From the NCBI GenBank assembly GCA_913057815.1, contig CAJXOV010000203.1, forward strand, positions 1 through 5,293: 5,293 nucleotides of DNA, read 5' to 3'. Below, piece after piece: positions 1 to 5,293 of this stretch. Under the pieces are notes generated by a model. The model made no database searches. It was given only the letters and a program-made list of their open reading frames with translations, and had not been told where the DNA came from. Within the stretch, counting starts at the first letter, position 1. Each line of letters opens with the position of its first letter. Position numbers and translations under genes: made by a program. Origin of the DNA: an uncultured Flavobacteriales bacterium. GTDB lineage: Bacteria; Bacteroidota; Bacteroidia; Flavobacteriales_D; Sanyastnellaceae.

Positions 1-164
1 ATGCTGATTATGGTTATGTAGGCACCGGAAAAGGCAAAATCACTCTCTATAAAGAAAAAGAAGTAGTAAAGAAAAATGTTCCTGAAGCAGAAGCTGTGGA
101 TCAGCTTATAGAGCTAATTCGAGAGCATGGAGACTGGATAGAGCGGGAAGAGCTTGTTTCTTAG
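1..164 (+). CDS. ispG: IspG (4-hydroxy-3-methylbut-2-enyl diphosphate synthase), C-terminal fragment
   Basis: This is the 3' end of a gene cut by the window start; codons run in frame from base 3 and give 53 residues before the TAG at 162-164. The peptide begins ADYGYVGTGKGKITLYK, continues with the VVKKNVPEAEAVDQLIELI stretch and ends near HGDW. From memory this matches the C-terminus of the long IspG form of Bacteroidota and Chlamydiae, just downstream of the conserved NGPGE-[MA]-AD segment that carries a cluster-ligand cysteine. IspG is a cytoplasmic [4Fe-4S] enzyme that reductively converts MEcPP to HMBPP in the MEP isoprenoid pathway. The cysteine ligands and the TIM-barrel domain lie outside the window, so activity cannot be judged. 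The call rests on pattern recognition of a short but distinctive tail. The downstream lipoprotein has its own promoter candidate, so no shared operon is evident. Confidence 0.82.
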   Translation, partial: ADYGYVGTGKGKITLYKEKEVVKKNVPEAEAVDQLIELIREHGDWIEREELVS

Positions 165-190
165 ATATTTCGTATTATTTTTTAACTTTG
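157..190 (+). promoter_or_regulatory. Bacteroidota-type promoter candidate for the lipoprotein gene
   Basis: TAACTTTG at 183-190 is a perfect match to the Bacteroidota -7 consensus TAnnTTTG. A weak -33-like TTTC lies at 157-160, separated by 22 bases, and overlaps the end of ispG. Transcription would start near 196-198, giving a leader of roughly 28 bases before the ATG at 225. The -7 match is direct; use as a promoter is inferred from its position in the 60-base intergenic gap and the known consensus of the phylum. Confidence 0.55.
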
Positions 191-224
191 TTAGCTGAAC
201 ATTGCACTAAACATCTGATCTAAA

Positions 225-2162
225 ATGAACATTACAACAATCTGTAAAGGTTTTCTTTTTCTCGTATTACTTATAAATATTTCATCCTGTAAGAAGAAAG
301 AGGATTTAGATCTTATAGTTTCACCAGGTGAGTTATTCATGAATGAAGGTGAAACCAGAACATTTTCTATCACTTTAAATCCTAAAGGAACTACTGATTG
401 GTCCATATCTTCTAAACCAGAGTGGGTAACCATTTCACCTATGAGCGGACGTATCTGCGAAGACATAGTTACTTTAACTGTAACTACTAATGGAGAAGGA
501 CTATCTGCGGGAAAAGTATCTGATTACATCTCTATAATCACTACTGATGTTGAGGATTTCAACATAGAAATAACAGTTTGTGTAGATGCTATTCCAGAGT
601 TAAGTATAGACCAAGAGACTTTGATAATTACTGAAGATGTGAATTTTGTTCAATTTGAACTTCAAAATTCTGGGACAGGCTTTCTGAATTACGATTTGGA
701 AACCAATGAAGCTTTTGTTTCCTCACCTCTAACCTCAGGTTATTTAGACCAAGATGAAACCGAAGATGTAATAATCTTATCTGATAGAGCAGGATTAGCC
801 CCAGGAAATTATGACTTCATATTATCTATAACAGCAAATACCGAAACGGAAGAATATAGTATTCCTGGAATCCTAGAAGTTGGATCCTATGCCGAACTTA
901 CTTCAATTCAAGATACACTTCACTTCAACATTGTAGAAGATGAAAAAGAATTGATAGTGACAAACTTTGGTAATATTAGCTCTTCTTTTTCGGTTAGCTC
1001 TTCTGAATCATACCTTTCGTTCGACTACACTTCTAACGATTTAGAATTCGAAGAAACTAGCTCAATAAGTGTTTTACTAGACCGAAGTTCATTCTCAAGC
1101 GGAGATTATGAAACCACCATTTCTATCGAAGATGATCAAGGAAACATAACTCAAACACCTGTGCTCATAGAACACCTTTCTTCCTCATATTTAGAGATAG
1201 ATGGAGAAATCAAAGATGCAGACTATAATAGACTTACTGACAGAACTATAGCTGTAACATCAGCTCCTAGTCAGCTCATAAAGATAAATCCAATTTCTGA
1301 AGAGTTTCAAACTATGATTTTAAATTACTCTCCTAGATGTGTTGCAGTAAACCCACAAGGTACCCATGCAGCAGTAGGACATGACGGGAATATTACTATC
1401 GTGAACTTGTCTAGTTTAATAGTGGAATCAATATATCCGGTTTCATGTGATGTAGGTGATATAATATTCGGAGGAAATAATTGGGTTTACTCATTCCCTT
1501 TAGATGGGAATGAGGCACATTGCATAGATTTAACCGATAATGGGCAAGAACACTTTAGTACGGGTGGAAGCATCAATGATGGCTGCAAAGCTGCTCTGAC
1601 CCCAGATGGAAATTCAATTTACATAGCCACTAACGGTACAAGCCCTTCAGACTTTGAAAAAATGGATATATCTCAAGGTGTAGCTGATCTGTTATACGAC
1701 TCTCCTTACCATGGCGATTTTGCATTTTCTGGAGATGTTTGGGTGAACAATTCTGGAGAGAAACTTTTCGCTAGAAGCGGAAACTCTTTCTTCACTTCAG
1801 ATATTCAAAGTGAGGACATGATTTATAGTGGTGCTATAATTGAAGACGTTTCAGTGCTTCATTTCTATGAAAACACTTCTTCAGATATCGTTACATTATG
1901 TAAAACTAATGGCTCTTGGCTTAGTACTGGAGCTTCTAATGAAATCCAGTTTTACAATACAGAGTTTTACACCCTAAACAATACGATTACAGTTCCCGAT
2001 TTTATAGGTGAGAATTTTCAAGGTAATTTACTAGTTATGCCAAGTCAGGTACATTATTCGTTTATGACTAATAATTCAGAAAAAGGAATAGCATTGGTAG
2101 AATTATCAGGAACATCTATCGAAACTTATAATTGGGGTCTTTACTTTTTTGATGCTCCTTAA
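225..2162 (+). CDS. Surface or periplasmic lipoprotein: BACON/Ig-like repeats plus beta-propeller-like domain
   Basis: The 645-residue product starts with a lipoprotein signal peptide: K8, hydrophobic residues 10-19, then ISS-C22 as lipobox. Lys-rich then acidic residues follow (KKKED, 23-27), loosely resembling the Bacteroidota lipoprotein export signal, so outer-membrane and possibly surface location is inferred. Residues 31-120 look like a BACON domain, with EWVTISPMSG at 66-75. Residues about 124-219 and 224-317 appear to be two diverged copies, sharing the pattern L-x-x-G-x-Y followed by a beta strand (LAPGNYDFILSI, FSSGDYETTISI). Residues about 321-645 have repeated beta-strand units such as CVAVNPQGTHAAVGHDG (372-388) and ALTPDGNSIYIAT (457-469), typical of WD40/YncE-like propellers. 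BACON domains are linked to carbohydrate or mucin binding in some proteins, but no ligand or catalytic residue is identifiable here. The ATG follows an A-rich leader without Shine-Dalgarno, normal for this phylum. No type IX sorting domain is seen at the C-terminus. Confidence 0.85.
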   Translation: MNITTICKGFLFLVLLINISSCKKKEDLDLIVSPGELFMNEGETRTFSITLNPKGTTDWSISSKPEWVTISPMSGRICEDIVTLTVTTNGEGLSAGKVSDYISIITTDVEDFNIEITVCVDAIPELSIDQETLIITEDVNFVQFELQNSGTGFLNYDLETNEAFVSSPLTSGYLDQDETEDVIILSDRAGLAPGNYDFILSITANTETEEYSIPGILEVGSYAELTSIQDTLHFNIVEDEKELIVTNFGNISSSFSVSSSESYLSFDYTSNDLEFEETSSISVLLDRSSFSSGDYETTISIEDDQGNITQTPVLIEHLSSSYLEIDGEIKDADYNRLTDRTIAVTSAPSQLIKINPISEEFQTMILNYSPRCVAVNPQGTHAAVGHDGNITIVNLSSLIVESIYPVSCDVGDIIFGGNNWVYSFPLDGNEAHCIDLTDNGQEHFSTGGSINDGCKAALTPDGNSIYIATNGTSPSDFEKMDISQGVADLLYDSPYHGDFAFSGDVWVNNSGEKLFARSGNSFFTSDIQSEDMIYSGAIIEDVSVLHFYENTSSDIVTLCKTNGSWLSTGASNEIQFYNTEFYTLNNTITVPDFIGENFQGNLLVMPSQVHYSFMTNNSEKGIALVELSGTSIETYNWGLYFFDAP

Positions 2163-2171
2163 TAATGTTAA

Positions 2172-2205
2172 TTTCCCTCGAAGTACAAAACACTTCCTTT
2201 CTTTG
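2172..2205 (+). promoter_or_regulatory. Weak promoter candidate for the ABC operon
   Basis: TTTCTTTG at 2198-2205 fits TAnnTTTG except for T instead of A at position 2. A TTTC lies at 2172-2175, again 22 bases upstream. The stretch CTTTGTTAG (2201-2209) is identical to 186-194 in front of the lipoprotein gene. Transcription would begin about 10 bases before the ATG at 2223. The mismatch falls in the most important part of the element, so read-through from the lipoprotein gene remains an alternative. Confidence 0.3.
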
Positions 2206-2222
2206 TTAGTTTAATCAACTGA

Positions 2223-3158
2223 ATGAGGTACCACTTTACACTTGAGTATAGAAGGTTACGAAGACAAATTGAAGAGTTCGGTTTGAATCCTACTTGGGTA
2301 CTTTTAGTATTAGGATTACTTCTTAGTACTCTAGTTTTATATGTTAGCGTGATGTCTGAAAAGCCCTCATGGCTAATTTTCATTGCAGGGATAAGTGCGT
2401 TATCTATAATGTACCGTAAGAAAAGGACCTCCTTCTACAGTGCCATATACCCTAGAGAAAGGTTACTTAAGATTCAGTTTATCGAAGCCTCTATACTTAC
2501 TGCTCCTTTCTTTTTGATTTTACTGCTTTCAGGTTTTACTCTTCCAGCATTTATACTTTTAATACTTGCCATGATGAGCCCAGCTCAAATAATGCTATTT
2601 CAGCGGAATAAAAGTAAAGTTCAGCTTCCTCCACTCCTTACTCCTTTTAAAAAGAATCCATTTGAATTTATTAGAGGATTTAGAAGCGCTTGGCCTCTAG
2701 TCCTTGTTTTCTTATTTGTAATCATCAAAGCCAAAGAGGCAGATAATTTTAATCTAGGGCTAGTAGCTTTTTTAGTGGCTATACTGTCAATGGCATTCAT
2801 TGTAGCCAAACCAGAGCCAATGGCTTTCGTTACCATATACATTCATGACACCCGAGCATTTCTTAAGCATAAGATCCAGTTAATTATCAAACAGACTCTT
2901 CTACTTTCATCTCCTTTGGCTTTAACTCTGCTGGTATTCTTTCCTGATAAAATTCTGTTTGTTCTAGCCGCTATACTTTTTGGATTGTTATTTTCTCTAG
3001 CAAGTCTTTTAGGCAAGTACGCCTACTTTCCCGCAGAAATGAATGTAATACAAAGTATTGGTTTAGCGCTAAGCCTGATGATACCACCTTTAGTGCTTGT
3101 CCTAATTCCTGTGTTTTACAAAAAAGCATTGGTCAATTTAAAACCTCTCCTCTCATGA
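2223..3158 (+). CDS. Polytopic membrane protein, probable ABC transporter permease
   Basis: This 311-residue protein has a basic, helical cytoplasmic N-terminus (about residues 1-22, rich in Arg) and about nine hydrophobic segments, by eye near 24-43, 49-65, 85-103, 105-124, 155-169, 176-195, 222-240, 243-264 and 277-298. Arg/Lys clusters at 65-68, 78-83, 128-132 and 143-144 fall between segments. It ends in a short Lys-containing tail. I do not recognise a named family and see no substrate-binding or enzymatic motif. The permease role is inferred from the 4-base ATGA overlap with the downstream ATPase gene, which implies translational coupling and a shared complex. The size and segment number are not those of the classic six-helix ABC-2 exporter, so it may belong to a lineage-specific permease family. 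Whether it exports, imports or acts on a membrane process is unknown. Confidence 0.7.
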   Translation: MRYHFTLEYRRLRRQIEEFGLNPTWVLLVLGLLLSTLVLYVSVMSEKPSWLIFIAGISALSIMYRKKRTSFYSAIYPRERLLKIQFIEASILTAPFFLILLLSGFTLPAFILLILAMMSPAQIMLFQRNKSKVQLPPLLTPFKKNPFEFIRGFRSAWPLVLVFLFVIIKAKEADNFNLGLVAFLVAILSMAFIVAKPEPMAFVTIYIHDTRAFLKHKIQLIIKQTLLLSSPLALTLLVFFPDKILFVLAAILFGLLFSLASLLGKYAYFPAEMNVIQSIGLALSLMIPPLVLVLIPVFYKKALVNLKPLLS

Positions 3159-3802
3159 TAGAAATTAGTCAACTCTCTAAGTCGTATGGAAAAACCAAGG
3201 TATTAGAAAGCTTAAGCTTATCTATCCCTTCCGGAAAAATCACAGGAATAGTAGGCGCTAATGGCGCTGGAAAATCTACTCTTTTTAAGTGTATTTATGG
3301 CATAGAAACTTTTAATGGAAACATTACTTCTGAATTTGAAAACCTGAGAACCAAGATAGGAATGCTCGAAACCAATCCCATCATGCTTAGTATGATTACA
3401 GGTGAAGAGTATTTGATTTTGCATTGCAATGCCCGAAAACTACCCATTCCAGATTTCGATGAATTGAACATGTTCGATTTACCTCTTAAAAAGTTTGCTT
3501 CTACCTATTCAACAGGGATGAAAAAGAAACTAGCACTTATGGCTATTCTTATTCAAGATAACGAAGTATTCATCTTAGACGAACCTTTTAATGGAGTGGA
3601 TTTGCGAAGTAATCTAACACTGAAGTCAGCATTTTTAAACCTGAAAGAGGAGGGAAAGACAGTTCTAATTTCCTCTCACATATTTTCAACTTTGAGTGAA
3701 ATATGTGATGAAATTCATCTGATAGAAAATGGTGGAATTAGAATGTCTGCAGATAAATCTAATTACGGGGAATTAGAAAGTGTTCTCACGCAACAAAACT
3801 AA
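3155..3802 (+). CDS. ABC transporter ATP-binding protein
   Basis: This is a compact 215-residue nucleotide-binding subunit that would power the membrane protein encoded just upstream. Motifs in order: Walker A GANGAGKST at 34-42 with K40; a Q-loop region around 68-75 (IGMLETNP) with E72 where many family members have Gln; a signature YSTGMKKKL at 118-126, a common variant of LSGGQ; Walker B VFILDEP at 138-144 with D142 and catalytic E143; D-loop residue D149; and the switch histidine H175 in LISSH. All residues for ATP binding and hydrolysis are therefore present. The pattern, including STGM and Walker B followed by FNGVD, is typical of ABC-2/bacitracin-type exporter ATPases. There is no fused membrane domain and almost no C-terminal extension. 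The ATG overlaps the TGA of the permease, which fixes the start. The substrate is not predictable. Confidence 0.93.
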   Translation: MIEISQLSKSYGKTKVLESLSLSIPSGKITGIVGANGAGKSTLFKCIYGIETFNGNITSEFENLRTKIGMLETNPIMLSMITGEEYLILHCNARKLPIPDFDELNMFDLPLKKFASTYSTGMKKKLALMAILIQDNEVFILDEPFNGVDLRSNLTLKSAFLNLKEEGKTVLISSHIFSTLSEICDEIHLIENGGIRMSADKSNYGELESVLTQQN

Positions 3803-3811
3803 GACTAGAGA

Positions 3812-3825
3812 ACCAAAATTTTGGT
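3812..3825. repeat. Perfect 14-base palindrome between the ABC operon and the GAF gene
   Basis: ACCAAAATTTTGGT is fully self-complementary and begins 10 bases after the ATPase stop. GAG at 3808-3810 and CTC at 3829-3831 extend the dyad imperfectly. With no unpaired loop and no following T-run it is a poor intrinsic terminator. A binding site for a dimeric regulator is possible, but AT-rich DNA produces such palindromes by chance. Confidence 0.4.
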
Positions 3826-3917
3826 AAACTCTTCCTCGATCAATTATGGGAAACGTCATTTAAAAGGTTAAACGAATTCAACACACAAGAATTACCTTAT
3901 CTTTATCCTTTACCTAA

Positions 3918-5090
3918 ATGGAAGCTCCTACTAAACACAGACACGAAGATCTCCGACTACAAGAGATGAAGTCGTACGACTTTTTTAAGTCGCCTAATGA
4001 AAGGTCATTTGATGAATTAACTTCTTTTGTAGCAGAGTATTTTAATGTAGATGCGTGTGGTATTTCTGTGGTATCTGAAGAATCTGTTTATTCGAAATAC
4101 AGTTTAGGAGATGATACACCTGAATTCCCAAGAGATTACTCCCTCTGCGGACATACCATCTTAGAAGAAAAAGGGCCACTGGTTATTAAAGATTTATTGG
4201 AAGACAATCGATTCTTTGACAACCCCATGCTTACTAACCCTTCTAGCATCCGGTTTTATGCTGCATGTCGGCTTTTGGCCAGAGGAGATTTGCCTGTAGG
4301 AACTTTTTGTATTATGGACAAAGAACCTCGAACTCTATCAGAGGAAGAATTAAAAATGCTTCACTTTTTCTCGCGTAAATGCATGGAACTGATTGAGCTG
4401 AAAAAGTCCAATACTTTACTAGATGAGAAGACCAAAACCAGTTTACTTACTGATACTGAAAATGAGTTAGTAATTAACCTTCTTTCAAATAAGATTCTTC
4501 TTTCAAATGAGTCGATAAAAAATGACCTAGATAATTTAATTTCTAGCCAACCAGAAAATTCTAAATCTCTAAAAGGATTAATTGGTATTAGTAAGGAGTT
4601 CAACATTATTAATTCTGAAATTAATCTGATTAAACATTACCTACAGTTAAAAGAGATTGGTGACAAAAAGAGTTTGTCTTTAGAGAAAGTTTTAGACTCA
4701 AGTATTTCTGATCTTCCTAAACTTCAGGAAATAGTGACACTCGATAAAGATGAAGAATTCTACGGGGAACAAGAATCTATTGAGATAGTTCTTTCATCTA
4801 TTCTGAAGTTTATTACATGTAAAAATCAAGGTAAAGAAATTAAAGTTTCTACGATTAAATCAGAAAGTCAGACAGTAATAATCATAAATTCTGACTTTGG
4901 TGGGTTTGATAAAGAAGAGCAAAAAAACCTCTTTACTTTAAACCTTGAACTAGGTGCACAATACTCTCCATGTAAAGGAATGGAGATTCCACTTTCCAAG
5001 AAAATAGTTAGACTACATAACGGAAAAATTCAAATTTATTCGGCTGAAAATGCTGGCTTATCATTCTTTCTTTCTTTGCCCAATTCTTAG
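3918..5090 (+). CDS. GAF-domain protein with degenerate histidine-kinase-like C-terminus
   Basis: The 390-residue protein is soluble, with no signal peptide or membrane segment. Residues 11-42 (DLRLQEMKSYDFFKSPNERSFDEL...) match the usual lead-in of GAF sensor kinases (RL..L..Y.ILDT..E..FD.L), supporting the ATG at 3918 over M17. The GAF domain spans about 28-160, with FPRDYSLCGHTIL (70-82), the D92/D96/RF98-99 region, IRFYAACRL (111-119) and GTFCIMDKEPRTLS (128-141). Residues 165-245 form a helical, DHp-like region, and 278-389 align without gaps to pieces of a HATPase_c domain. Key residues are missing: NELVINL (182-188) sits where HELRTPL is expected; the N-box positions are S293 and K297 instead of Asn; the G1 box keeps D326 and G328 but has F330; and the G2 region reads CKGMEIPL (352-359) in place of GTGLGLAI. 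It is probably a signalling protein without kinase activity, acting by binding or as a sensor. No response regulator is adjacent. The GAF ligand is unknown. Confidence 0.82.
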   Translation: MEAPTKHRHEDLRLQEMKSYDFFKSPNERSFDELTSFVAEYFNVDACGISVVSEESVYSKYSLGDDTPEFPRDYSLCGHTILEEKGPLVIKDLLEDNRFFDNPMLTNPSSIRFYAACRLLARGDLPVGTFCIMDKEPRTLSEEELKMLHFFSRKCMELIELKKSNTLLDEKTKTSLLTDTENELVINLLSNKILLSNESIKNDLDNLISSQPENSKSLKGLIGISKEFNIINSEINLIKHYLQLKEIGDKKSLSLEKVLDSSISDLPKLQEIVTLDKDEEFYGEQESIEIVLSSILKFITCKNQGKEIKVSTIKSESQTVIIINSDFGGFDKEEQKNLFTLNLELGAQYSPCKGMEIPLSKKIVRLHNGKIQIYSAENAGLSFFLSLPNS

Positions 5091-5121
5091 TAAAAACGGA
5101 TTTAAATTCGAGTAGGAATTA

Positions 5122-5141
5122 GCTTCTTAAAAAACAGAAGC
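5122..5141. repeat. Inverted repeat, possible weak terminator
   Basis: GCTTCT (5122-5127) and AGAAGC (5136-5141) can pair as a 6-base stem with an 8-base A-rich loop, 31 bases after the GAF protein stop. No T-run follows on either strand, so a standard intrinsic terminator is not supported. It could still be an end-of-transcript stem. Confidence 0.3.
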
Positions 5142-5186
5142 CACGTTAGTTCGCACTTAATCAACAAAACACACATAAACCTAGAA

Positions 5187-5210
5187 ATGCGCCTCAATTA
5201 AGATGCGCAT
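5187..5210. repeat. Inverted repeat ATGCGC...GCGCAT
   Basis: ATGCGC (5187-5192) pairs with GCGCAT (5205-5210). CT (5193-5194) can also pair with AG (5201-5202), leaving a 6-base loop and a 2-base bulge, so this is the most stable-looking stem in the window. The + strand downstream has no T-run. Read on the - strand the stem is followed by TTTCTAGGTTTATG, which is moderately T-rich and could suit a terminator for a gene converging from beyond the contig end. That reading is speculative. Confidence 0.35.
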
Positions 5211-5246
5211 ACCAGGTTCTTACCAAAATCATTTACTGTCTATTTC

Positions 5247-5293
5247 CTGTCTCTTATACACATCTCCGAGCCCACGAGACCTCTCTACATCTC
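5247..5293. other. Illumina Nextera adapter read-through (artefact)
   Basis: CTGTCTCTTATACACATCT at 5247-5265 is the 19-base Tn5 mosaic end used in Nextera libraries. CCGAGCCCACGAGAC at 5266-5280 is the read-2 side adapter. CTCTCTAC at 5281-5288 is the 8-base i7 index, which I recall as N707. ATCTC at 5289-5293 is the beginning of the P7 segment. The order and spacing are exactly those of adapter read-through, so the genome sequence ends at about 5246 and this part should be trimmed. It is not evidence of a natural Tn5 or IS50 element. Confidence 0.98.

Larger units (their letters stand above)
5091..5246. other. Non-coding 3' flank with no supported gene
   Basis: After the TAG of the GAF protein, no reading frame on either strand is long enough to support. 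The reverse strand has early stops in all three frames entering from 5246. The stretch is AT-rich, apart from GCGC-containing repeats near 5187-5210, and holds two inverted repeats listed separately. It is the last genomic DNA before adapter sequence, so the next gene is not visible. Confidence 0.7.

Noticed and set aside
191..466. Open frame on the - strand, 91 codons
   Set aside because: It lies mostly opposite the start of the well-supported lipoprotein gene, has no recognisable domain and covers the lipoprotein promoter region; it is a shadow frame.
2168..2383. Open frame on the - strand, 71 codons, across the intergenic gap
   Set aside because: It overlaps the start of the membrane protein gene antisense, has low-complexity composition and no recognisable motif.
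2621..2842. Open frame on the - strand inside the permease gene
   Set aside because: It is antisense to a coherent transmembrane coding sequence and has no recognisable domain.
3218..3424. Open frame on the - strand inside the ABC ATPase gene
   Set aside because: It is antisense to the Walker A region of a clear ABC ATPase.
3898..3905. TATCTTTA as a -7 promoter element for the GAF gene
   Set aside because: The last base of TAnnTTTG is wrong, no TTTG-like -33 element is found at suitable spacing, and the leader would be only about 6 bases. A promoter must exist in 3803-3917 or upstream, but this candidate is too weak to call.
4361..4606. Open frame on the - strand inside the GAF protein gene, 81 codons
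   Set aside because: It is Ser/Leu-rich antisense translation of a helical coding region and has no independent support.
5247..5265. Tn5/IS50-like transposon end
   Set aside because: The mosaic end is followed directly by Nextera adapter, index and P7 bases, so it comes from library preparation and not from a mobile element.
5203..5293. Frame opening at ATG 5203 and running to the window end
   Set aside because: Most of its length is adapter sequence; only about 14 codons are genomic, and no start signal is seen.
1..5293. CRISPR array, tRNA, rRNA, riboswitch or attachment site
   Set aside because: No regularly spaced repeats, no cloverleaf or rRNA signature and no flanking direct repeats were seen on reading both strands.

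Overview
The window looks like the end of an AT-rich draft contig from a member of the Bacteroidota, probably a flavobacterial or cytophagal lineage. Four things point there: a lipoprotein with BACON-type domains; an IspG C-terminus of the long form typical of Bacteroidota and Chlamydiae; a TAnnTTTG-type promoter element; and start codons with A-rich upstream sequence and no Shine-Dalgarno motif. The exact taxon cannot be read from these data.

Layout, all genes on the + strand. Bases 1-164 hold the last 53 codons of ispG (MEP isoprenoid pathway). A 60-base gap with a good Bacteroidota promoter candidate leads to a 645-residue lipoprotein (225-2162), built from three BACON/Ig-like repeats followed by a probable beta-propeller. 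After another 60-base gap comes a two-gene operon (2223-3802): a polytopic membrane protein of about nine segments overlaps an ABC ATPase by ATGA, forming a minimal ABC transporter. A 115-base gap containing a perfect 14-base palindrome separates this from a GAF-domain protein (3918-5090). The C-terminal half of that protein has the outline of a histidine kinase but lacks the phospho-accepting histidine and most ATP-binding residues. Bases 5091-5246 are non-coding and contain two inverted repeats.

Bases 5247-5293 are not biological. They are Illumina Nextera read-through: transposon mosaic end, adapter, 8-base index and the beginning of the P7 sequence. They should be trimmed.

The membrane protein and ATPase very probably work together. 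Nothing in the sequence ties the lipoprotein or the GAF protein to them functionally, although all genes share one strand. I do not see a convincing new multi-gene system. The most interesting biological item is the apparent histidine pseudokinase with a GAF sensor, followed by the uncharacterised ABC pair and the BACON-propeller lipoprotein.
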